Source: Brachypterus glaber
Lineage: Eukaryota; Arthropoda; Insecta; Coleoptera; Kateretidae
Assembly: GCA_958510825.1 (NCBI GenBank)
Contig: OY294044.1
Span: 46,278,626-46,342,625, forward strand
Direction: 5' to 3'
DNA: 64,000 bases
Below the pieces are notes generated by a model. It searched no databases, had not been told where the DNA came from, and saw only the letters and a list, made by a program, of their open reading frames with translations. Below, piece after piece: positions 55,530 to 64,000 of this stretch (the first letter of the stretch is position 1; each line of letters begins with the position of its first letter). Both the position numbers and the translations under genes were made by a program.

Positions 55530-56205
55530 AATTTGAATGGATAGTTGGGGCAGTGAGTCTTTGCTCACTGATGCGAGTTGCATCTGTCATAATTTGGCGG
55601 GGGAGTGAGTCTTTGCTTACTGATGCGAGTTGCATCTGTCATAATTTGGCTCTGGGGAGTGGGTGGGAGGGGGATGACGAGGGATGGGATAGGGAGAGGA
55701 GGGATGTGCGGGAGGAGTGAGACTAGCTCACTGATGCTGGGAATGCATCTGTCCTGAATTCGTGGGTACCATTACTGGTTGAGGACGTTTTTGATCTTTT
55801 TGTGGGTGTGGTGGATTTCTTGATCGTAGTTTGAAATGAGAGGGTTTGGGTGATCTAAATTGTCTTGTATAAAAGATGTGCTGTAACGGATGATTTCCGT
55901 TTTTAGGAGGGGCATTTCGAAATCTCTGTGTATTCGGTTGTTTCTCATAAACCAGAAGGCATCGAGGCATATTCTGAGTGCCTTGTTTTGGAAGGCCTGA
56001 AGTTTTGCTGAGAGCTTTTTATTAAGGGTGATTTTGTTCCAGGCTGGGGCTTCGTAGAGAAGTACCGGCTTTAGGGTTTGGTTGTAGAGAAGAAGTTTGT
56101 TTTTAATGGATAGGGGGCTCTTTCTACCTATTAGGGGGTAAAGTTTGGGGAGGCGGCAGTTGGCTATTTGGAGGGTGTTTTTGACGTGCTGATCCCAGCT
56201 GATCT
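55530..56205 (-). mobile_element. 5'-truncated Jockey-type LINE: intact ORF2 C-terminus and repetitive 3' UTR
   Basis: On the minus strand from 56200 a clean open frame of about 142 codons reads SWDQHVKNTLQIANCRLPKL, YPLIGRKSPLSIKNKLLLYN, QTLKPVLLYEAPAWNKI, LQAFQNKALRICLDAFWFMR and an Asn/His/Lys-rich end (KKIKNVLNQ) before TAA at 55774-55772. The W-x-x-H-V start, YPL-x-x-x-x-S-x-L, K-x-x-LY and W-N motifs and the QN-x-x-LR-I block are typical of the region after the RT domain in Jockey-clade ORF2. There is no internal stop, so insertion is probably recent. The 3' UTR contains two ~64-bp tandem units (GAGTCTTTGCTCACTGATGC, about 55556 and 55608) plus a diverged third. Confidence 0.9.
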
Positions 56206-56910
56206 AATATGTAGGCATGCACGCCTTATAACGCTCTTGACGGAAAGAAGACAGCGCGAATGATATTATTATAAAATTATGTATACAGTATACAAAGCAT
56301 TCTGTACATAATTTCCGTAACTTTAAAATTTAGTGTATCAATATAGTATATCAATATATTATAATTATTAATAATTATAATCTATTAAGTATTATTCGTT
56401 TAGATTAAATATTAGAAAAAATGAATCGTATTTTCGAATCATCAGCACTATCAGGGGTGACGCGAGGGATTTTTTTGGGAGGGGGCGGGGCAGAATAAAA
56501 ATTTCCCAACTATAGATTAAGAAATGTCGAAACTTTTTTTACCCTGGATAAATTTTGATGACTTAAAAAAAGGTCCCCGCCTCGGTAAAAAAAAATAGCC
56601 CTGGCCGAGATTTAGGCTACTAAAAAAAGCAAATAGCCTCTGCAAACTATATTACTCAATTTTTCCAAAAATTTATTTAAATAGTCAAGTTTGTTTTGGG
56701 ATACATAGTGCTGATGGTTCGCAAATACGAAGAAATTTAACTTTAAACGTTAGATAGATTAAAAGCCATGGCGCCCTCTATTGATATGATCAACTATCTA
56801 TTGATTTTTAATTGATACATCAGCTAGATATCTAGATAACTCGTTGACATGCAGAAATATCCAAATAATCATGATCAATGTATCAGTATATCCGGGTAAA
56901 CACTAAAGGA
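56206..56910. other. Intergenic, mostly unassigned
   Basis: A possible hAT-like left end CAGGGGTGACGCGAGGG at about 56452 has no matching right end. Otherwise AT-rich. Confidence 0.45.
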
Positions 56911-57046
56911 ATAGTATATTACGCACCGAGTACGCGAACCTAGTTTTTAGTGCACGAGATTGCTTTTTTTACGAGCTGCAGCCGAGTAAAAAAAAGCACT
57001 CGATGTGCACTAAAATGGATTGCGTCGAGATACGTATAGTATTTTT
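56911..57046. mobile_element. Palindromic MITE, ATAGTATATTACGCACC type
   Basis: ATAGTATATTACGCACCGAG pairs with the CTCGATGTGC and GATACGTATAGTATT segments at the right. TTTTTTTACGAGCTGCAGCC and GAGTAAAAAAAAGC form the loop. Same family as 39110-39245. Confidence 0.65.
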
Positions 57047-57107
57047 TCTACGACGTAATACCTAAACATCCAAACAACGCAAAAATTATCTTAAAACTAG
57101 TTTATCA

Positions 57108-57184
57108 ATTTCAAATATTACGTAAAGTCCCTAGGGGGGGGGGATCATTTTGGAGTGTTACGCCCATGTTAATGGCATAGGAAA
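57108..57184 (-). repeat. GGGCGTAACAC repeat fragment adjoining the AATG array
   Basis: GGGACTTTACGT, a C10-type run and TGCCATTAACATGGGCGTAA (minus strand) match 41765-41862. The (AATG)n array begins at its border, after CCTATGCCATT read in reverse. Confidence 0.7.
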
Positions 57185-57745
57185 ATAAATGAATGAATGA
57201 AAAAATGAATGAACGAACGAACGAACGAACGAACGAACGAGTGAGTGAATGAGTGACTGAATGAATGAATGAATGAATGAATGAATGAATGAATGAATGA
57301 ATGAATGAATGAATGAATGAATGAATGAATGAATGAATGAATGAATGAATGAATGAATGAATGAATGAATGAATGAATGAATGAATGAATGAATGAATGA
57401 ATGAATGAATGAATGAATGAATGAATGAATGAATGAATGAATGAATGAATGAATGAATGAATGAATGAATGAATGAATGAATGAATGAATGAATGAATGA
57501 ATGAATGAATGAATGAATGAATGAATGAATGAATGAATGAATGAATGAATGAATGAATGAATGAATGAATGAATGAATGAATGAATGAATGAATGAATGA
57601 ATGAATGAATGAATGAATGAATGAATGAATGAATGAATGAATGAATGAATGAATGAATGAATGAATGAATGAATGAATGAATGAATGAATGAATGAATGA
57701 ATGAATGAATAAATGAATAAATGAATAAATAAATAAATAAATATA
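57185..57745 (+). repeat. (AATG)n microsatellite, about 560 bp
   Basis: Almost pure AATG. Variant AACG units (about 57209-57240) and AGTG units lie at the left edge; AATA units at the right edge (57709-57745) mark the decaying border. Confidence 0.98.
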
Positions 57746-58904
57746 TAAATATTTTTTTTTATTATTAATACGCTATTTTTGTAAAATATCTTGCTTTAAT
57801 TAAATATTAAATAAATGCATCCACCCTTAAGTTAGGGGTCGGTATTTTTATTTCTTCTATTTATATCAAAGATAGCACTTTTTAAGCTCTTTGAAATAGG
57901 GTATCGCAAGAATTGGGATTTAATTAAAAATAAAACAGTAAGGCAACCCCCATGAATTAAAGTGAAGTTATTTATTTTTAAATATTGAGCTATTTTTGTG
58001 AATATTTTGTACCAATTATTTTGAAATATAATCATCCACCCTTAAGTTAAGGGTTGGTATATTTAACTTTTGTGTTAACCAAAATAATTCATTATCTAAT
58101 ATTTAAGATTCTAATGTTGGGGTAGCTGGGGGTTAGGTGGTAAAAGTTACAACCCACAAAATAATATACTTAAATTTGCCTCTTGAAAAACCAAATTAAC
58201 CTCTTTTTTAGAATTTTTATATTGTGCTTAGTTTGCCAGATATTTGGGGTGGATCGTTTTTAAATTATCACCCTGTATATTCTTGAGTAGAGATATTATG
58301 GTGTAGATATTTTTTAAGTAAAGGTATTCTGAAGTTAAGATGTATTGAGTAGGGATGTTATTATGCCCAACTAATAATTTTAATAATATTTATTACAGGT
58401 GACTTATTTTTATAACTATGACTTATTTTTAATAATTAATTTTTGGTAAGCTTTTACAAAAAAAAAAACATAATAAAAAAATATAGGGGGTATTATTGTT
58501 TTATTTTTCACTAATTTACGTAGAAATGTAATGCATCCGAAACCCCAAAAATTAAAAAATCGATTTTTTTTCGCTAATATATCTTTTCGCTTAACCACTC
58601 ACATATTTTTACTCTTTTTTTTTTCATGTAATACAATTTTAAAACCTTCATGTATTTTTTTTACTTAAAAATTGTGTCCCCTGGGATTTTGAATAGTCGG
58701 CGCCTATGCCCTTTCCCCTTAAGTAAAAACATAAAACAAATGGGCAATTATTTGAAGATTTCGCGAAAATTTCGTTTTTGTAAGTTTTAAAAATTGCATA
58801 AAAAATAGTTTTAAACAAAAAGCCTGAAAACTTATATATTGTATACAAGCATATATACATGTTAACCTACCTACATACCTGCGTATAGGTATAGATGACA
58901 TTAT
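57746..58904. other. Intergenic; two direct copies of CATCCACCCTTAAGTTA
   Basis: CATCCACCCTTAAGTTAGGG (57818) and CATCCACCCTTAAGTTAAGG (58033) with TTGGTAT/TCGGTAT following mark a diverged ~215-bp direct duplication. No gene supported in the remainder. Confidence 0.5.
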
Positions 58905-59170
58905 TATTTACAGCGCAGGCGCTAGAATAATATACAGTAGTTTCGAATGTTATACAAAAATCAAAAATCGCCCTAGACAAAAAATTCTTGGATATAAATT
59001 TGTTTCATGAACAAGTAAGCAACTTTTTTTTAAATGTCTGTCTGTCCGTCTGATGTCACGATTTTTGTAAACACGATAACTCAAGAACGACTAATCCGAT
59101 CGACTTGAAATTTACAGGAAAAAACCCCCCTTAAAACAAAAATGTTATGGGGGGTTAAAGTTTTAAAAAA
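58905..59170 (-). repeat. Dispersed GACGGACAG-carrying repeat, copy 3 (reverse)
   Basis: CAGCGCAGGCGCTAGAATAA, CCCTAGACAAAAAATTCTTG, GTCTGTCTGTCCGTC, ACACGATAACTCAAGAACGA and GATCGACTTGAAATTTACAG are the reverse-complement blocks of 27250-27600, in the reverse order. Confidence 0.88.
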
Positions 59171-60080
59171 AATCGAAGAAAGCTGAAAGAAAATTCCTAT
59201 TAGCCTATTTTTTTTAGGAAAAAATATTTTTATTATATCAATTCTCAATTCTCAATCAAAAAAAAAAATAAATAAAAAAATTAAAAAAAAAATAAAAATT
59301 TTGAAAATGTTTTTTTTTTTGAAAAATAATTTTTTTAATTTTTTTTATTTTTCGTCTTTTGCGTAAAGAAAATTTAAGAAATAAATTTTAAAATTTTTTT
59401 AAAAAAATTTAATTTTTTTTTGATTTTTTTATAATTTTTTGTTTTTCAAAAAAGATCTTTTAAAAAAAAAATTATTTATTTGTCATTTTTTTTTTTTTTT
59501 TAATTATTTGTTTTAAGTATTTGGGAAATGCAATATGTGAAATTGACAGTGTGAATAATATATAATGGAATGCGTAGCATTACATATCTTCACAGCTTGT
59601 TTGTTTCTGCAAGTCGGGTAAAAAAAATTCGAAAAAAAGAAATTCTAAACCGGGTGGATTTAAGTTTTTTGCCTGGAACTTTTTTTGGTGTACTTTTTTT
59701 GAATTTTTCTTATTGAAATATATTTTTTTATGTAAAAATACACAAAAAAATATCTGGTTTAAAGACAAAATTTGCATTTATTGCAAATTTTTAAGCATAA
59801 AGAACCAAAAATTAAAAATTAAAAAATTATAAAGCCAAAAACAAAGGTTTTAATACTGGTTGGTGATTTAACATTAAAAAGCGGGAAAAAAATTGAATAC
59901 ACCTTGGTGCAAAAATCATTCCTAATGTTGTATTTTAATTTCCTCAATTTTATATACAATCAGTTTTTATCTGAAGAACGGGTACCGTTTTACATTAACA
60001 TTAATCGTTTTGGCTCATTTTTGAGCGACTACCGTTTTTTACCAAGGAGCAACTTTTAAGCAACCGATTTCGAAAATCAG
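59171..60080. other. Low-complexity A/T runs, nothing identified
   Basis: 59200-59500 is almost entirely A- and T-homopolymer mix. GGAATGCGTAGCATTACATA at about 59565 also occurs at 54840, so part of this belongs to a further interspersed repeat. Confidence 0.55.
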
Positions 60081-60149
60081 GATTTTTTGACACACGCAAT
60101 CGGGATTTTTTGACACACGCAATCGGAATTTTTTGACACACGCAATCAT
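60081..60149 (+). repeat. Three tandem 23-bp units
   Basis: GATTTTTTGACACACGCAAT plus CGG repeated three times, the last two with small changes. Confidence 0.9.
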
Positions 60150-60462
60150 GATTAGTCTAGACCCTCTTCTACCAATATCCACTAGCTGTTTTCTTTAACC
60201 ATTCTTTGAAACTTAAATGTGCTTTAGAACTACCGTGTATAGCTTTATTTAATACTTTTTGTAGCTTTTGATTTCTGATGAGCAGTAATCGGAATAAACT
60301 CAGTTATGACTCATCAACGTTAAAAATAAACACAGAAACATAGGCTTACGGAATAATTTTGCCGAATTATGAGGGAAATTTTTATAGGTCACTTAATCGA
60401 AATATTTGACGACTAATTTGTTACACACAACAATATTGACTATACATATTAACTATAAATGT

Positions 60463-60490
60463 ATAAATATATATATATATATATATATAT
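60463..60490. repeat. (AT)n microsatellite
   Basis: Simple TATATATA run, followed by a small GC-richer patch at 60530-60600 for which I have no call. Confidence 0.9.
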
Positions 60491-60942
60491 CGGTGTTTTT
60501 CGAAGAAGATAAAAATGTAAATGTTTAAAACCTCGCGCGTCAACGCTAGAATCGAAGCGGCGCATATGCGAGCACTGGAAATGCGCCGATGACTGCTGAT
60601 GAGTGATTATCCTTAATTTTTAGAATTTTAAAGATATATAAGGTTTTTACCAGAAATAAGGTTTTAACAAAAAAAAATGATCATTATCGTTAGCATATTA
60701 TTATTGGCATAATTAATAATTATTCCAATAATTATTAATTATAGATATCTAGAATAGGTACTCTAGGTCAAGGTTTGGTTAATATTAATTAATAATAATT
60801 ATTAATTAATTATTGTAATAAAAAAATAATTTAAAAATGAAAAACAATAATATTAATATGAATTATAAAAGTTTAAAAAAGGCGGTATAATTATACTAAA
60901 TAAAATTCATAAAAATTATTTATATGGATAATTAAAAGAATC

Positions 60943-61102
60943 TATATGTGACCCTGCACAAAGAAACCGGTTAGTCTGTCTAATTTACGTATTACTTTTT
61001 TTTCGGATTTTTATATAAAAAAGTTTTTTACATAAGAAAAAGAAAAATGTAATACGTAAATTTGACACACTAACTGGGTTTCTTTGTGCAGGATCACATA
61101 TA
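60943..61102. mobile_element. MITE, 160 bp, TIR TATATGTGACCCTGCACAAA
   Basis: TATATGTGACCCTGCACAAA and TTTGTGCAGGATCACATATA are inverted, followed inward by GAAACC/GGTTTC and ACGTATTAC/GTAATACGT. AT-rich loop. Confidence 0.85.
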
Positions 61103-61939
61103 TTAAAAATTACTTGAAATTTATAAATATTTAAATTTTGTAAAAACTAGTTCATGGTTTTACCTGTTATATATTTAAAATTTAAATATTTTTTATATGA
61201 AAACGAGATTTAAATTAATAATTTCTCTAGGTGGAAATAAATTAACACTAAATAAAATTTATTTAAGAAATAAAAAATAAAAATAAAACTAATTTCAAAA
61301 TTTTAATTCGTTTTGCCCCTTGATATTTCTTTCAATTGGTATTATTGGTTAACCGGTTATTTTAGCAAAAAAATCCCGGTTAGAATAACCGGTTATTTTA
61401 ATTAAATTAATCGGTTATTTCAATTAATTTAGTTCACTTATTTATAACTATTGAAACTATACTTTTACAAATTTTAGTTTAAATATATATTGAGGTTATG
61501 AAATTTTGTTGGAAAAATGTTTAAATGTTTATTGGTGCTTTTTTTGTTCTCCATTCATTATGTCCATCTTCAAAGGGCCGTAGCTCCCCTATGGCCTATT
61601 TTCGAACATATGTTCCTTGGTTGGTTTTTCGTATTTTGTGATGTAGAATCATCCCCTTTATTTAATGTCAAAAGACTTCAAACGCCGTGTATAAGTGAAC
61701 GCCTCACTTTCTTCGATCACTCGGTCATTAAAATACCTGCATGTATGCAGAGCAGCGCGCCAAAGGAGTTGTAATCTATTTTTAGACGGCTATAAAAGGA
61801 TATGGCTATATAATTAATATTCTTGTACAAATGTTTTTATGATGCTAAAAATAAAACTAATCTTAATACGACATACTTAGATGTAAACTTATATAGATTT
61901 AATTTACCTAACTACATTAGGTGAGATAAATTTATTATG
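61103..61939. other. Unassigned; ACCGGTTATTTTA repeats and a GC-richer patch
   Basis: AACCGGTTATTTTA occurs twice with a degenerate third copy at 61347-61420. A GC-richer ~250-bp stretch (61517-61774) has an open + frame of 85 codons starting MFKCLLVLFLFSIHY, without family match; on the minus strand it is closed. It may be repeat-derived. Not called as a gene. Confidence 0.4.
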
Positions 61940-62602
61940 GTTTCCCCGTACTAGAATAGAATAGAATATATAGAATAGAATAGAATATATTTATTTGTCA
62001 TACTGCCATTATAAAAATAGATGTGACACGTCATGATGTTCTAAATTCTACTGATTTGGAAAATTAAAATAATTAAGAGAGATATATATGTAAAAACTTT
62101 TGTTGGAATTAAATTAAAAAAAAAACAGCTTTGAGCCGAAAAAAATAAACGAAATTAGGAAAACGAAAATAAAAACGACCGGAGTCGGGAAAACAAAAAA
62201 ATAAAAGTTAAGATCTTTTTTATATACATCTCTCTATATATCTCTACATATATTAAAATGTACAACAAATATGAATTAATAAAATACAGTTTAAAATATA
62301 AATAAATAACATGTAGATAATAAAGTCTTACTATAATTACTTAAAATTTAAAGTTTAAATAGTTCTTAACCGAATAGAAAGCGTTTTTTAATAAAAAAGA
62401 TTTTAAAGGCTTTAATATTACTTATTTCTCTGAGTGAAATTGGAAGCTTATTATATACTGTATTGCCCATATATGGGGGTGAGGTTTTAAATAACGTCAT
62501 GTGAGGATTATGGTGTTCTATATCCAAAAACCATACTTTTGGGAAATTGACTTTGAATGTTTGAAACACAAAATCGAATAATTTTTCACCCATAATAACC
62601 AA
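61940..62602 (-). mobile_element. 5'-truncated LINE: ORF2 C-terminus, 3' UTR and TTCTA-repeat tail
   Basis: The minus-strand frame ends with IEHHNPHMTLFKTSPPYMGN, TVYNKLPISLREI and IKAFKIFFIKKRFLFG before a stop at 62366-62368. SPPYMG-x-x-YNKLP...AFK is a typical LINE ORF2 C-terminal block. The 3' UTR runs to a TATTCTATTCTA repeat seen as TAGAATAGAATAGAATATAT at about 61953-61990. A distinct family from the three other LINE ends here. Confidence 0.75.
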
Positions 62603-62816
62603 TTATAGCATGTTACCGCAAACTTCGGACCACGCTTTGTCTTTGCCATTGCAGGGAGAGAGTGTATAAACCATATATATCCAATAATTTAGAGAACAAA
62701 AATAGTCAATTTTGGTTATAGAACAAAGAAAGTATAATCTTTAAAAATACTTGGATATGGAATAAAAAATCCAGAATAAAGTAAGCTGCTTTTTGCAATT
62801 TTATTCGTTCACACAA

Positions 62817-63400
62817 AAATGTAAGGGTGACACACATCTCTATTCATCACATCTCCACTCGCGCACATCTCTACTCACACACATCTCTACCCACACATCT
62901 CTACTCACACACAACTCTACTCACACACAACTCTACTCAAACACATCACTACTCAAACACATCACTACTTACACATATCTCTACTCACACACATCTCTAC
63001 TCATTGTCATATACTTTGACATTTATTAAAACTAGGATACAATGTCAGAACAAAGCACTAACTTTTCGTAGATTAGCTTATAAGTTTATTTATTGAATAC
63101 AAATTTTACCTAATTTCATGTTACTATAGGTAGTAATATACCTCATAATAAAATTTCGTGGCAATAAACAAACTTATAAGCTGAATTACAGAAAAAGATA
63201 TTAAATTAATTTAGATTAGCGCTTTGTTTCGCCATGGTATCCTAGTTCTAATTAAATAAATGTCAAAGTATATGACAATGAGTAGAGATGTGTGTGAGTA
63301 AAGATATGTGTAAGTAGAGATATGTGTGAGTAGAGATGAGTTTAAGTAGAGTTGTGTGTGAGTAGAGCTGTGTGTGATTAGAGATGTGTGCGTAGGTCTT
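62817..63400. mobile_element. Foldback element with tandem CACACATCTCTACTCA units in both arms
   Basis: The left arm (about 62830-63003) is nine or so ~16-bp units of CACACATCTCTACTCA. The right arm (about 63283-63398) is the same in reverse, GTGTGTGAGTAGAGAT. Between them GTCATATACTTTGACATTTA pairs with AAATGTCAAAGTATATGACA, and ACTAGGATACAATG and GCTTATAAGTTTATTTATTG pair with CATGGTATCCTAGT and CAATAAACAAACTTATAAGC. Arms with internal short repeats recall Drosophila FB elements. Open frames over the array are spurious. Confidence 0.85.
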
Positions 63401-63676
63401 AATATAATTGTGGAAACTTAAGTGTGAATAGGCCTGAACTGTGGCGACTTACATGCGTTAACACAATTTTAAAGACGAATTACAGACGAACTGATGAAAA
63501 ATAATAATTTTATTAAAAATATGTTAAAAGTATATTAAATTTTTATATAAAATAATTGGATTTGTTAAAGATTTTAAACTTTTTAAGATATTGCACTTAA
63601 GTTACGGTTTCCTCCAAAATTCGCAGTCGCTGACGACTGCGACCGGGTAGCCGCGACCAGGTCGTTACGACCCTAC
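63401..63676. promoter_or_regulatory. CpG-rich patch with a perfect hairpin
   Basis: About 63610-63720 is unusually CpG-rich for this window. CGCAGTCG-CTGA-CGACTGCG at 63622-63641 is a perfect 8-bp stem with a 4-nt loop. It could be promoter-proximal sequence or a first intron start of a minus-strand gene. Function is inference. Confidence 0.3.
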
Positions 63677-63705
63677 CTGTTTTCCTCGGTCTCGCCAGTC
63701 GCCAT
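63677..63705 (-). CDS. Candidate first coding exon (9 codons + 2 nt)
   Basis: On the minus strand ACAGAATGGCG provides a reasonable start context. Nine codons (MATGETEEN) are followed by AG and a GTAGGG donor. It leaves two bases, so it cannot join directly to the exon at 33302-33424 (which needs one base left over); an intermediate exon would be required, or it belongs to another gene. The small size makes chance quite possible; the surrounding CpG-rich patch is the main support. Confidence 0.25.
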
Positions 63706-64000
63706 TCTGTTACCTGGCCATTTTATAAAGAGTTGTTTTTTTGTTTGCGAGTTTATGCCTTTCAATCAGTATGAATATCTCTAAAAAGTCGGTTCTTTTA
63801 ATGTTTTTGAATTATAAAGCGTAAGAAGATAATCTCCTCGTCTTATTAACATTGCATCATTAAGAAAATAGTTCTTCCAACAAAATAATACTATTCCCTA
63901 TAGCCCTAGGTTCATTAAAATCAAAAACAAAATAAAATTTAAAAAAATAATTTCAAAAAAAAAAATTCAGTTTTTCAATTTTTTTTTCTATTCCGTAAAA

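Noticed and set aside
56452..56600. hAT-like left end CAGGGGTGACGCGAGGG
   Set aside because: No matching right end or 8-bp duplication found.
61517..61774. 85-codon + strand frame with a hydrophobic start
   Set aside because: No family match, no splice support; may be repeat-derived.
62793..63096. His/Thr/Ser-rich frames of 78 and 89 codons
   Set aside because: They cross the CACACATCTCTACTCA tandem units of a foldback arm.

Overview
This is an AT-rich insect-type nuclear genome segment. The insect assignment rests on the NMDA-receptor tail, which matches the fly Nmdar1 C-terminus as I remember it, on Jockey/R1-type LINEs, and on tRNA-derived SINEs. I cannot fix the order. Host coding sequence is sparse. 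Most of the window is intron and intergenic DNA filled with mobile elements, long foldbacks and tandem arrays.

Host genes. (1) + strand: the last two coding exons of an NMDA-type ionotropic glutamate receptor subunit 1 gene (4980-5233 and 7972-8220). They are joined in phase across a 2.7-kb intron and followed by an AATAAA-rich 3' UTR. (2) - strand: three in-phase exons (33302-33424, 30215-30295, 19113-19588) of a single-pass membrane protein with a Cys-rich juxtamembrane stretch and three PPxY motifs. Its introns are 3.0 and 10.6 kb, and its 5' end was not found. (3) A CpG-rich patch at about 63.6-63.7 kb that could be a tiny - strand first coding exon.

Layout. 1-3143 is a near-identical copy of 8742-12178. 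The first copy stops at a 200-N gap, which runs straight into about 1.5 kb of (GGACAGAC)n just upstream of the receptor exon. This looks like unresolved haplotypes or a scaffolding error as much as a real duplication. 12.6-18.7 kb holds foldbacks and a nest of elements. 19-33.5 kb is the PPxY gene, with SINEs, MITEs and a dead LINE in its introns. 34-42 kb holds long palindromes, LINE pieces and tandem duplications. 42-57 kb holds TIR transposons, including two members of one distinctive family (43289-44817 and 52222-55374). 57-64 kb holds an (AATG)n array, more MITEs, a LINE tail and a foldback with tandemly repeated arms.

Most distinctive content. The first is a transposon family with 16-bp termini starting CGAGGGGYGTYTCACC and exact 8-bp target duplications in both copies. 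Its subterminal CATTAC-type repeats point the same way at both ends instead of being inverted. The second is the density of long foldbacks. No CRISPR array, bacterial operon, canonical tRNA or rRNA gene, or virus genome was seen.
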